From contig OX411544.1 of the NCBI GenBank assembly GCA_948146395.1, positions 93,545,232 through 93,609,231 on the forward strand: DNA of 64,000 nt, written 5' to 3'. The stretch comes from Fragum whitleyi (Eukaryota > Mollusca > Bivalvia > Cardiida > Cardiidae). The notes under the pieces were generated by a model that saw only the letters and a program-made list of their open reading frames with translations, searched no databases and had not been told where the DNA came from. Position 1 is the first letter of the stretch. Each line of letters starts with the position of its first letter. This document shows, one piece after another, positions 53,078 to 64,000 of this stretch. A program made the position numbers and the translations under genes.

Positions 53078-53126
53078 AGACTCATAGGAATTATGTCATA
53101 ATAAGTCATCAAATATTAATACACAG

Positions 53127-53377
53127 TAACCCTTGTCTGCTGAACCTGGAAAACATTCCAACTTTGGCAGGATGTATAAACAAAGATCAACCAGCACATA
53201 TATCCTCTCTGATCTTAGTCTATACCACCTGATTTTCCTTTGAAAACCATAAAAGTTTAAAGATTATATTTTCAAAATACTGGTAGATACTGACTCACAA
53301 TTAGTGCATTTATTGCTTTCAGCACTTTGATTGTTATGAAATTTTGCCTAGGATATTTTTTAGCTGGAAAAGGGTAA
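53127..53377. repeat. ~250-bp MITE in the presumed 3' UTR
   Basis: taacccttgtctgctgaacc start and agctggaaaagggtaa end; contains tctgatcttagtctatacc. Confidence 0.75.
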
Positions 53378-53590
53378 ATCAAGTATTTAATGCAATACTG
53401 AAGTATGTGTCTTTACAATTAAAAGACACAAACACAATCTTGCTTGACCAACCCATTTATGACCTGTCAAGCAAAGGTGCAATATTGTGGTCAGTGCAAA
53501 ACCACTGGAAGTGTCTTTATTTAAGCATTTGTAACAATTTTGTGTAAGCCACACACATCCCCCTCCACTAAACAGAGAACTAAACAAATT

Positions 53591-53821
53591 TGAGTCTGTG
53601 TGTGACATTTCAAACAATTTCAAATGTGCGCCGAGTAAAGACTTTGGCCAGCCTGTGCATCTGCACAGTCTGACCAGAATCTTCACTTTGCGCTCTGTCT
53701 ATAAGTGTCTGAAGAGAGTGTGGTAATTTTATTAAACTATGTGGCTGTCTAGGCTGGTTAATGTTGGTCAAGTATGCACATGACATGGCGAACTGTTTGA
53801 AATGTCATACACAGGCTCATT
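53591..53821. repeat. gtgtgacattt foldback MITE, copy 4
   Basis: Arms tgagtctgtgtgtgacattt and aaatgtcatacacaggctca; inside ccagcctgtgcatctgcaca. Confidence 0.8.
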
Positions 53822-54223
53822 TAGAATACACTCCCTGTGTGAGGAGTGTGCAGCCTCAAAAGGAATCAAAACATTTAAATCTTAGATTTTCTATTATTCA
53901 GTATGATCATTGAAATCACTGGCTGTCCTCTGCTTCCAAAACCATACTCTTTCAATAATATATTAAAAAGGGTTTTTTTATGCTCCCTAAAATCTGTAAT
54001 CTTGGCAATGGTGCCATTGTGTCTTTGTGTTAGAACTATTGTTGGGAACATATTTTCACTATCGAAAATGAGCTTTTCAATATATTACAATGTTTGTTAA
54101 TGAATTTTTAGCTTTGCTGCTTCAGGTATTCAAATAATGGCCTTAAATTGCCTATTCAAATTATCTGCCTTTCATTACTTCAAGCCATAATGCATTTGAT
54201 GACAATTTTAAATTGTCTTTATA

Positions 54224-54582
54224 CAGGGGTGTGGAATTCCCATGCCCGACTTGTCCGACTCGGGCTTTTGTACTTTTGAGGACAAGTAAATTTTTCTAAG
54301 CCACTTGTCCAAGGACAAGTAAATACAAGGGCTAATCTTGGAATGTTACTAAAAAGAATTAAGAGAGAAATCATCCTAATGTTCATATCATAGGGTAGAA
54401 AACATTGTTTTTAATGAAGAAAATGCTGCATACCAGCATTTTCTTCATCAAAAGGCAATGTTTTTTTCAATTTTCTCTATTTACTCTTTAGCGGACAAGT
54501 TCATTTTGATTCTGGATGAGTAGAAAATCCGCTTTTACTTGTCCAGGGACAAGTGGAGACAACTTGTATTTCCACACCCCTG
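54224..54582 (+). repeat. caggggtgtgg MITE, copy 2, with target duplication
   Basis: Ends caggggtgtggaattccc and gtatttccacacccctg. It is flanked by ctttata on both sides, a clean 7-base duplication. Inverse copy at 8955-9346. Confidence 0.9.
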
Positions 54583-54884
54583 CTTTATATAATATGGTCA
54601 AGGATTTGGTTAAATTAATGGTTTCAAGGAATTTATCAACAAAGTTTTGATGATTTGTAAATTAAGAACAGAAAATATGTGTGTACGAAAAGAAATAGAA
54701 GAATTCTCATGGAAAACATAAAACTTGGGAAAGCCCAATTTTTATGTATTGATTCATGACTATCTTATATAGTTATACTATAAATTTCATATATTTCGTA
54801 TTTCATATAATCATTTAAACTATTTTTTTTATCTTGAATATCTTGTAAACATTGAATTACAAGACAAGAAAATACATGTAATAT

Positions 54885-55130
54885 GCTTTTATGCCCCTGC
54901 CTTATGATTGAAAGTATATCGTTTGACCTATGTTCACCCGTCTGTCAGTCTATCCACCTGTCTGCAAATCTTAACCTGGTAACTTAACATTTTCCAGTTT
55001 AACTAACACTATTTGGCTTATAGTTTTCTCTCATCAAACACATTTTTTTAAGTTAAGATCAAATTTTAAAATGGCTGTTTTGGGGTTACTGGTATAAGTG
55101 TTTATAAACACATCTGGTTTTAGTCAGTCT
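54885..55130 (+). repeat. Diverged tatgcccc element
   Basis: tatgcccctgccttatgatt, tcacccgtctgtcagtctatc and an end with gtttataaacacatctggttt, an old relative of 31484-31755. Confidence 0.65.
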
Positions 55131-55274
55131 GTATGCTTGACTAGTTGTGGTCTGTTTATTACATTGAGCTTATTGAAACACATAACAAAAAGCTTACACT
55201 GCTATGTACAATTATATACAATAACAAATATGGTTAACATATACATGCAGCCTCCTGACCAAATGATAAGAAAT

Positions 55275-55400
55275 TAACCCTCACCAGGCTGTTACCGACA
55301 TATTCCTTCTGTACACAAAGCTATGGCAGACGGCATAGATTTAGATAACAAAGATGTGCAGTCTGATCTTAGTCTACATTGTCTGCCTGCCTGAAATAAA
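55275..55400. repeat. cagcctgcaca-family MITE fragment
   Basis: ttaaccctcaccaggctgtt and gtgcagtctgatcttagtct words. Confidence 0.6.
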
Positions 55401-55539
55401 TCTAGAGATATGGATTAGAGGGGTGAAAAGTCCATATTTCTCAGTGAAACCCTTTTTTGTGGATACTCATTTGATTCATCTCAATGAGTACCAACAACAT
55501 AGAGTTTGTGCTACAATAATTGAAATACTTTGAACTAAA

Positions 55540-55960
55540 ACCCAAATTGCTCTATCTGTGGCTCTGAAGTCTATTTGCAGTAATTAGAGGATATTGAATA
55601 CCCAATTTATAAAACAAGCCATCTTTAAAAAGAAATAACGAGGATGCGCTTAGTTTTTATCTTCGGTAAATAATGAGTACAAATTTAATATTCTATTTAT
55701 GATATGAGCTGAGTTTTTGTTGTAAAACCAGGAAATTCTAGATATTTATTGATTCAAATTATTCTGTGAAACATGTAACGCCGCTTGCAAAATGACTTCA
55801 GCAAATGCATTATGACATCATTTTCACAACAAAAATATAATGTTGCTATTTTTTCTTAGCTAATTTGCATATTCCAATAGTGTAATAACACCCATGTAAA
55901 GCAAAAATTTCAACAAGGTAATTTAACTACTGAGACATATGTCATACTTTAAATAAGCTT
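55540..55960. repeat. Inverted copy of the 9660-10075 element
   Basis: Contains ttagaggatattgaatac, agctaatttgcatattcc and gtgtaataacacccatgta, complement of the features in 9660-10075. Confidence 0.7.
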
Positions 55961-56980
55961 TTTGGGGTTTTTTTGCCCAAGGGGATAATCCTTTTACTAG
56001 TGTGCAAATGTCCATCTGTCTGTCTGTATTTCTGCGAAAAAAACTAAGCTAAATATTATCCTACATTTCTATAGCTTTTGAAGTTTTTTGTGGAACTTTA
56101 ACCATAACTCCTCCACACTCTCTCAACAAATAGGGGAATGTAGAGGGGAGTATATTGATTTAACCAGTCAATCTGTACATCCATCCATCTGTATTCATAG
56201 AGCTTTTTTCTTGTCTGGACTCTAACTCAAGAACCAAGTAAGCTAGAACAATTAAATTTAATAAGATAGTTGGAGATGCCCTATCTTTTTCAGGCCATGA
56301 AGGCTAAAGGTCAAGGTCACAATATGACTTTGTCCAAAAAACTGTTTCCAGATCAAAGTGCTGGTTGGGGTGGGGGGAGTATTAGTCTACTTTTGACAGA
56401 TCTGGGTTTTATCAGAGCCTTTCTATCTGTCTGTCAACTCTAGAACAGAGGAAGTGTGTTCATATTTAGAATAAAGTACATCTCACATTATTAAGATCCA
56501 GGTCAATTGTCATGGTTATTGATCAAGGACAAACTTTGGCAAATTGATCAAATTTACCCTTTTAAAAATTAACCTTTGTAAACATAATCCACATTTTAAA
56601 ATCAACAGATGGATCACTGGCCCCACCTCTTGACCTCCAACATAGACATAGACATTCTTTATTGACATAAGCTTATACAGCTTCTAGTCGTACAATGATA
56701 CATACATATACACTTAAAAGTTATCAAATGGTGAAGAAGTTTCGTGACAGCAAGTATATACATAATAAACTTATCTACTTTTTTGTTTCATGCATGAACA
56801 AAGGAAAACATGACATTTGATTAGTATAACGTTGCTAGGAGATGCTTCGTTAAATTCGCTTTTAGTTTTTAGCAACGTTATTTGCTACAGGAGTGTATAG
56901 CAGCATGGTTGAAAAGAGGAATATGCAATGAGGCAGTTCCTCAGTTTCAACATTGCAACTATTTTTTTATTATTTATTTT
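55961..56980. other. Intergenic, decayed repeats
   Basis: A piece with gtctgtctgtatttctg and tgtagaggggagtatattg resembling intron 8's element, and a foldback at 56828-56881 (ataacgttgct...agcaacgttat). No gene. Confidence 0.45.
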
Positions 56981-57148
56981 TATGCCCCCGATAGGGAGGC
57001 ATCATAAATTTGACTTGTCCGTCCGTCCGTCTGTCCGTCCGTCTGTCCGTCCGTCCGTCATTCCGTCCAAAAACTTTAACATTGGCCATAACTTCTAAAT
57101 CAAAGCGGTGTCGGGGGCATTGTCATCTTACAGTGACAGCTCTTGTTG
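56981..57148 (+). repeat. gcccccgatagggaggc element, internally deleted copy
   Basis: The ends match 13256-13550, but the inner part from ataacttc to aaatcaaagcgg is removed, leaving about 170 bases. Confidence 0.9.
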
Positions 57149-59397
57149 TTAATAACTTATAAATGCATTTTATATTATAATTGATAAGTGATATTAAAAT
57201 CCATCACATAAATTAATGCAACACGGATTTAAATTGAATATCACAAATGCAATGAATAAATATGAAATTAATTGAAATTCTAAAGTATATATTATTGATA
57301 ATTAATCATTACTCATGGAATTAATTGTGCAAGTTCTTAATTCGAGTGCAAGTTTGATATATTTTGCCAAATTAAATAGATAGTTAGTATTTTTTTACTT
57401 TATCAGACATACGAATTTCTGCATGCTAGGTTTCAAACAATATTTTTTCTCGATATATTTTGGTTTTCAAATCGTTATACTTTTTACACACAAAAATGAA
57501 ATGGAACTCATCCTCAATATCACCTTCATTACAGAAGTCACAATATCTTTGAATTCTTTCTAATCTGTTTGGCCCACTGCTTCAGATATTCAATTGTTAT
57601 TTGTCAGCTTATATAGGGTCATAGACATAAAAAGCAAACTGTTGATGTTGCAATGACAACTTCTGTTAAATTGCCTATCCTTTAAAGTGTTCGGCTAGAG
57701 GAATATGGCAGAAAATCACAGTGATAAACAGTCATCACAATAAAAATGAGCTATTTCAATAGTTTTTTGTACAGAAGCAACCTGTTTGTCAGAAAAGAGG
57801 TAAAGTAAATTGCCCTGAATAAAAGTTTCAAAGTTGACCAGTCTGTGCCCAGTGGCCTATCCAGAGGGGGTTGTGAGGGTTTGAATGAGCACCCTCTTTA
57901 TCCAAAATAACTTCATTGTAGTGGACAAATGCAATAAAAATTTTGCAACACAAGAACAGCAGCCCCCTTTTAGTAGCTTTTGAATCTTGAGAACATAAAA
58001 TTCTACGAATGTAAGATATCTGACGTACAGAATTTAACAATTTGTCCAATGGTATCCCTATCTATTTAGATAGGGATACTATGGGACTAAAAACACAAAT
58101 TGTAGGCCGACTTTGAACCCCCTTTATAGAAATCCTAGATCTGCCAAAGCTGCAACAAATTTGTTAAGTTTTATATCTATAACATATGTATGCCTTTTAT
58201 GAGAAAATCTTATTACCATAAAAACTCTTGTAGAAGCTCGGGGTTCTATTAGAATCATCACATTTCCATTAGAAAGGGATGGGCTTTTGTTAGAGGCTAT
58301 GCTATATTTCCATGGCTCAGTGTGAAACAGTTGTAAATGCCTATAAACATATAAGCAGTTACAACTTTAATGCACTGTGTCATTAACAAGACGGTGAAAA
58401 GAAATGGCCTAACTAAATCTATGCAAAATATCGAAATTTGATTCGAGGAAAGTGCATTGAATTTTTAGTGACCTTGATTTTGTATATAAGGGCCTCTATA
58501 AGTGGCTCCAAGAGTTTGTAAAATCACAACAAAAATGGTCGATTTCAACCTCCTATGAGATGAGGTTTTATTAGAGCTTTGGGCTCTATTAGAATTTTTA
58601 TGGTATGATTCTATATACAGTGAAAACATTGGTGCTTGGAAGCATTATTATATATTTATTATTATATTTAGTTTTATTGTTGCATAAATATATGATTATA
58701 TTTTGTTGAATAAATACAGCTAGTATATATTTAAAGAAGAAAGTGGTTGTCTTCATGCTTTGTTATCCCAAAGTGCCTGTGTTTGATTGGTAAAAAGTGG
58801 GCTGACCTTAAAATTTTACGAGAAAATTCTTTATCACCCATTCTTTCCAACCATTTATCTCTCACCAATGGGATGATAATCGAAGACCTATGTGAGATAG
58901 CAGCTGGAGGCTAGGAAAGGATGTGATGGTTGTACGGGTGAGAGAAATACCAGGAAACCATTGTTAGGTGCTCCAGCTGCTGTGATATAACTGAAAAAAT
59001 GTTGAAAGCAGCGTTAAACTCCAATCGATCAATCAAACTAACAACTTGAATAAGGGTCATTTTGACTTAATTGAATTTTCCTATGACAATTGAAAATTTT
59101 ATCTAATTTATTTCACGATCATTTCTCTAGGTGTAAACCAGTTGAATGTTTAATAAAGATATAAAGGAGGGAATTAAACAAAAGAAGCAGAATTGAACGT
59201 TATCTTTTGACTTATACGAGATGAATGAGAATAGACTTGCAGTAACAAAAACTTCCAAATGAAATTTAAGCCGCGTCCTGCTAGGTCTATATTGATGGAC
59301 AAATAAAATTACAAACAATTTTTTTCGTAGAATCAACCAGGAACTATCGCTCACAGATTGGTTAAAAACAGCTCATTAGTGTAGGCTGAGAAGATCA
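57149..59397. other. Intergenic, no gene seen
   Basis: AT-rich. It includes the foldback MITE at 58312-58383 and an inverted atagggata pair near 58050-58075. Short frames on either strand have no recognisable protein features. Confidence 0.5.
58312..58383. repeat. atggctcag foldback MITE
   Basis: catggctcagtgtgaaacag and cagttacaactttaatg...tgtgtcat; arms moderately diverged. Confidence 0.8.
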
Positions 59398-59742
59398 TAC
59401 AGTCAATCTTGCTCGAGCGACCATGTCTATTTAGCGACCATTTTTATTAAGCGACCGTTTTCAAAATTCCCTTTTTTAAAATGAAATTTCCTTTAAAAGA
59501 AGATGGTATTGGTATGAAAAATATTGTTACCGAATCCTCTGTTGTTGAAACTCGTTAGAATTTTCTCAATGAGACAATTCTATATTGAGTTTAAACAACA
59601 TGGAATTATTGAGATATTCGAAATAAAACAGATATTCAATCAAAATTATAGTTCAAATTTGTGAACAAAACGTGTACTAAGTGGTCATACTCTTTAATGA
59701 CCATTTTTTGTAGTAGTCACTTATTACACGTTTTACTGTATT
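59397..59742. mobile_element. TA-flanked MITE, Tc1/mariner-like ends
   Basis: tacagtcaatcttgctcgag at the left and acgttttactgta at the right are inverted and bounded by TA. Repeated agcgacca words inside. About 345 bases, no frame. Confidence 0.6.
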
Positions 59743-60089
59743 TTAAAGTTTAAGTGTGAAAATAAGCAATGTCCTGACATACCCGTATATGGACCACAAA
59801 AAAGTTTTAAGGAGGACAATCTAAGATGTATGTCTGACAAGTTTGGTCCACATTGACCCAATGCATTAAGAGGAAAACATTTTCAAAAGCACTTTGCTAT
59901 GTGAAGCCTTGCATTACCAAATCCCGATTTCCCGAATAAAAATATCATTAACAAGCTTTGAAAAGGGTCACCAAAGGAATAATCATGCAAACTTTGGTTA
60001 AAATATGTAATGATTTAGCTGCAGAAGATTCTCAAAGCATTATTCCATGATTTCTTAAGTCAATTTACAAACAGTATTTTTAAGAAAAA

Positions 60090-60300
60090 GAGCAGACAAT
60101 GTAGGCTAAGATCAGGCTGCACCTTTGTGCAGGCTGATCGTAGTCTATAATGTCTGTTGAATCTTTGTGTAAAACATGAAATATTTTTGTGAACAGCATG
60201 AAGACAGTTTCACTCTGTTTAGTGCCAAACAATAGAAGTACTGGACTATTTTCCTTAAATCGCATGATGTATCTATATCGTGAAAAGGGCAGGAAATTAA
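60090..60300. repeat. cagcctgcaca-family MITE
   Basis: ggctaagatcaggctgcacc, ttgtgcaggctgatcgtagtc and an end gtgaaaagggcagg. Confidence 0.65.
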
Positions 60301-61782
60301 TCATTAAATATTAAATTAAACGACGTGTTGCTAAACAAATAGTTTTGAAAACTAATATTAGAAACATGATAATGCAACAATACAGAGTAAATATGGATTG
60401 CGTTACAAGGCAAATAGGTTGGGCTGATTATAAAGTAGTAACAATCAATTAATTGGCACTTCATTTATCTGATACGGACCATTTGAAATGTTTCTCGAAA
60501 CCAGACGATTCCAATCAGGCAAAATTTATATCAGAATAGAGAGGTAACGAACTACGCTTATTTGTATGTATAGATACAGTTGCATTGTTCCCCATGTATG
60601 TTACACGAATAAAGCTATAAAGCGCTTGGTTAAATACGTCGAGGGTTCAACGCAAGAGTGTAGTAACTCTGTTTTAGTAAATTTTACAGGACAGAGAAAA
60701 AACATTCTCAATTTTCTATTTCTGACATTTCAACAGCCTCATTCTAAATATATTCTATTTTTCACATATAAAGAATACTGTAAAGTAATTGAATTGGAAA
60801 TCGGTCATATTTAATGAGAAACTTGAAAGTTGGTGAGTTACTTCTTTATTGCGCTAAAACAACCTTATTTTCAAGAAAATTTTCGTCGCAAGAAAGTAGT
60901 AACTAGAGTTACTACAGTCTTGCAGTCAAAAACTATCTAATTTGTGACAAATATTTATAGCAATAAAGTAGTATCTAATAATAAATGTAACACAAGAGCA
61001 AATTGCTTAGTGAAATTTAAGAAAGGATCATGCAAAATACTAATATGTGAAACTTCGTCATAAGCTGCAGCAATTATTTTGTGTTCATTATCATAGATTT
61101 TCATTTTCTGTCCTAATTTTTTTCAAAACCTACAATACTTTGTTTCTTATATATATTGATATTTTTATTTATTTATTTTTTTGGAAAAGATAGTCTTTAA
61201 GACAGATTATCCTAAAGGATACCTATTTAAAAAGAATTAGCATATTCTGTACTAATGGTCTATTTGTTGTTGAGCATCAGTTATTATCATCAACATAATT
61301 ATTTTACTGGTGTATTCAACTAAGGTGGAACTAGTAGGTTGATATTTCATTTGAATTTTTGTTTTATTACATATTTACCAACAGTATTTTCAGTCATGAC
61401 TTGAGCTCCTAGCCATGGATTCCAGAAATTTCTAATACCATTATTATACCAGTAAACATCATTCTGAGCCTCCAGCTGCTAATTATGGGAGATGAATGTA
61501 CCTTAGGTTATTGGCTACAACAGGAAATCAAAAAACAGGACCTCATTATTCAGAAAGTCCCACATGCTACTAACTGGGTAATGACTGGAGGCATAACAGA
61601 ACTATTGCATTTCATTTCTAAAATTGATGTTAAATACGCTTGATAAATCAGCATCCTTAGTTGTCAAACAAGAACAGCAACTTCTTAATGAAAATCTGTT
61701 AATTAGCTTTATTATTTCAATCCTACACTTTTGAAAAATAATAGCACATTCACAATGGACTATCCTATTCAAAAACTTAACA
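60301..61782. other. Intergenic, no gene seen
   Basis: One small hairpin at 60891-60928 (aagtagtaactagagttactac). An open frame of 82 codons at 60566-60814 has no recognisable motif or splice context and is not called. Confidence 0.5.
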
Positions 61783-64000
61783 AGAGGACCAAGATGGTCC
61801 TAGATCGCTCACCTGAGTCTCTTTGACCCCTGAGACATCACATTCATTGGATAGGCAGATGTCAAAAATAAGATAATTGCCTTAAATCAATACCATGGAA
61901 GGTTAATTAATTTTATCTAAACATAAGAAAGAAATGTTAATATGTTTCAATTTATAATAAACTTTAATGATTCAATTTTTTCAATTGTTTTCATTGTTGT
62001 TTCTTATCTTAATCTTTTATTTTCAATAGAAGTTGAAATGTCCTTAAACAAAAATCTCTAACTTTCAATTTCTTAGAAATTGAAGAAATTCAGACATCAC
62101 AAGTACAAATTAAAAGTGATGTGGTCCTTTATTGAAAACATTTATCTTCTCAATTTTTCTGCAACTAATTGACTCAAAACTTAAAAGGCAGACTTGTTAT
62201 GAGGCAGAGATACATAGGTCATAAACATTTTAAGTCAGAGTACATTTATTCTTAGCAAAGGTATGGCACTTGGTTAAAAGAGAAATAAGATCGTTTTCTC
62301 AGCAATTTATTTTAATATTGCATTCTATCTTTTCAAAAGGTTTTCATTTTCTGTACATTTAATACAATTTTATTCAAAAGTATTAAGATATTCAATGTTT
62401 GAAAAGTGATCATAGCTAATAATAGTACATCAATTTTGTGTTGACCATCACCATTAATTCAAATTCAAGAATTAATGGCCATGATTTCTTAACTTTTCAA
62501 AGTTTGTTTGGTTTAAATACTACTAGTCTGGCACCTTTGGGAACAATTATTATCTTTAAAATCTTGAAAAAAAAATATAATAGTTATAATTCACATTTTG
62601 ATAAGCATTTTCAAGAATATCACAATCAAAAGAAATCATAGTGTTCTCATGATCAGAATTATCAAAGATTCCATTTAATTCATGCAACTTGCCCATCCCC
62701 ATTAGCTGGCACAATTTGCTAGGTACTTTGTTTATTCGAATTCACTATCAGCTATAGATAACCTGTATAATTCACTTTAAGACACTTGCCTTGGTCAGCA
62801 TTCAGCAATTTCAAATAAATTATAGATTCATTAGGTATGCAACCTCAATGAAGTTGCATGTGTTTTACTGATTATTTTATATGGTGTGTTACTACCAGAA
62901 TGCTTTGTCATGGTTCCTCTTATAACCATCTGACTCCATTGAACTATACATATTTCTAGAGTGTTTTTTGATGGCACTTTAATATCAATGAGATTTGCAC
63001 AAGTCATGTCATTTTATGCAATAGTTAAATTATACAATGCATCTTCTAGTTTCAAAGGGCAGCTGGGGGCAGGGGGCTTATATGACAAAATGTTGTGAGG
63101 TATACTGATGTGAGAAAAGTGGGAAACCTTGAGTAGGTGCACCAACCACTACAAATAACTTACACAATAATAATAGTAATAGTAATATACCCCATACAAA
63201 CATACAAATCTATAGCTTTAATAATTTTTGAGCTTCAGCTAAATTCAATTGTCCATAGATATGGATTTCAAAGAAAGCAGCATTATTCTGAATGTCAGTT
63301 GAGGTATTTTTGGAAAAGTGAGAATTAGATTAACTATCCTGATAACTACATTCACCATTCTCTTAGTTAGGAAAGAGTGGTTTATGAATTGGATAATCAC
63401 TGCTTTATATCTTGAATTGGCTGTTGCCTTGTTGGCTGCTAGCTTATAAGAAGAGCCATGATTCAATCTATTATTATTAAAAAGGACATGATGGCCCTAT
63501 ATTGGTCATATAAGTTTTTAATGAAGCTTACAGTATGTTAGAACAAGGAAACAATAAATTTGATCTGATTTTTTTTTTTACACCAGTAGTATACAAAAGT
63601 CAAAATTGATATGTGTACTAATCTAAGACCTCAACTACAGTGCCTTCAATAGGTTTTATACTGGTCTTGATATACATACTTGTAATCAACATAATATCAC
63701 AAGTATAGACAATGACCTTGTCAATAAGGCATCTTTTCTCATGCATCCATCCCATTTTTCTATTGGGAATATCTGTATAGCAAACAAACATTCAGGAATT
63801 TTGGGCCATTAATTAATTGGGCCCTAGAGTACAAGAAAAGATATTTTCATTAAGGTCCCTCATCCTGAGATTTAGGTAGAAAATTTTAGCCTTGAGAACA
63901 TCAAATTTCACCCTTGTGATTAGACAATAACTCAGACATTAGGTTCCATAAAGTTTTATCCAAATTGTAGCCCCTAGAGTACAAAGAAATTTCAATTAAG
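61783..64000 (-). repeat. agctcacctgag-type element in reverse, running off the window
   Basis: It starts aacaagaggaccaagatggt and cctagatcgctcacctgagt, the complement of the right end at 35735-35772. At 63820-64000 there are two spaced ccctagagtacaa words and ataaagttttatccaaatt, which complement the ctctagaggcc / atgaaacttggtc unit. The middle is too diverged to delimit. Confidence 0.55.

Larger units (their letters stand above)
53078..54223. other. 3' UTR and downstream MITEs
   Basis: A MITE of the ttaacccttgt type occupies 53127-53377 and a gtgtgacattt foldback MITE 53591-53821. An ATTAAA at 53418-53423 is one candidate poly(A) signal but cannot be separated from chance here, so the mRNA end is not called. 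Confidence 0.5.

Noticed and set aside
53418..53423. ATTAAA as the ZFYVE26 poly(A) signal
   Set aside because: AT-rich sequence has many such hexamers, and no downstream GU-rich element or transcript evidence separates this one.
60566..60814. 82-codon frame downstream of ZFYVE26
   Set aside because: No recognisable domain, no upstream or downstream exon in phase; expected by chance in this length.

Overview
This is a stretch of animal nuclear DNA: AT-rich, with long introns, consensus GT-AG splice sites and a very high load of short non-autonomous repeats. The protein and the repeat style (elements with GTCCGTC-type tracts between gcccccg/cgggggc or agctcacctgag ends) fit a bivalve mollusc, probably a heterodont clam or mussel. 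The organism is inferred, not proven.

One protein-coding gene could be assembled. It runs on the + strand from the left edge to a stop codon at 53075-53077 and is the orthologue of ZFYVE26 (spastizin/FYVE-CENT, the SPG15 product). Thirty-three exons were joined by hand. Every junction is GT-AG, every phase agrees, and together they give 5,464 nt, or 1,820 residues plus stop. The 5' part of the gene lies outside the window. Exons 1-16 encode the helical middle of the protein, including a 992-nt exon. Exons 17-18 encode a complete FYVE zinc finger with WxxD, R-R-H-H-C-R and four Cys pairs. Exons 19-33 encode the conserved C-terminal helical region that ends the family. In human the protein binds PI3P and works with spatacsin (SPG11) and AP-5 in lysosome reformation from autolysosomes.

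The introns are packed with repeats: foldback MITE families, tRNA-derived SINEs, and longer elements that share a three-part design (inverted ends, a GTCCGTC tract, tandem units of about 140-170 bp carrying a cttgaaactt-type core). A 4.35-kb element in intron 12 is built from both orientations of an atggccattaatgg-like word and has a hAT-like insertion inside it. An 866-bp element at 42380-43245 has TA target duplications, confirmed by a related unfilled copy nearby.

The most interesting part concerns ZFYVE26 itself. Three exons (17, 20, 21) have had their 3' portion plus donor site tandemly duplicated into the following intron. The exon 21 copy is a splice-competent, in-frame 108-nt exon. 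The exon 20 copies form an array of 14 pseudo-exons, each with acceptor and donor and each carrying an early stop. The exon 17 copy repeats the first half of the FYVE finger.

From 53078 to 64000 no second gene could be supported; the DNA holds MITEs, diverged elements and plain AT-rich sequence. No prokaryotic, CRISPR or gene-cluster system is present.
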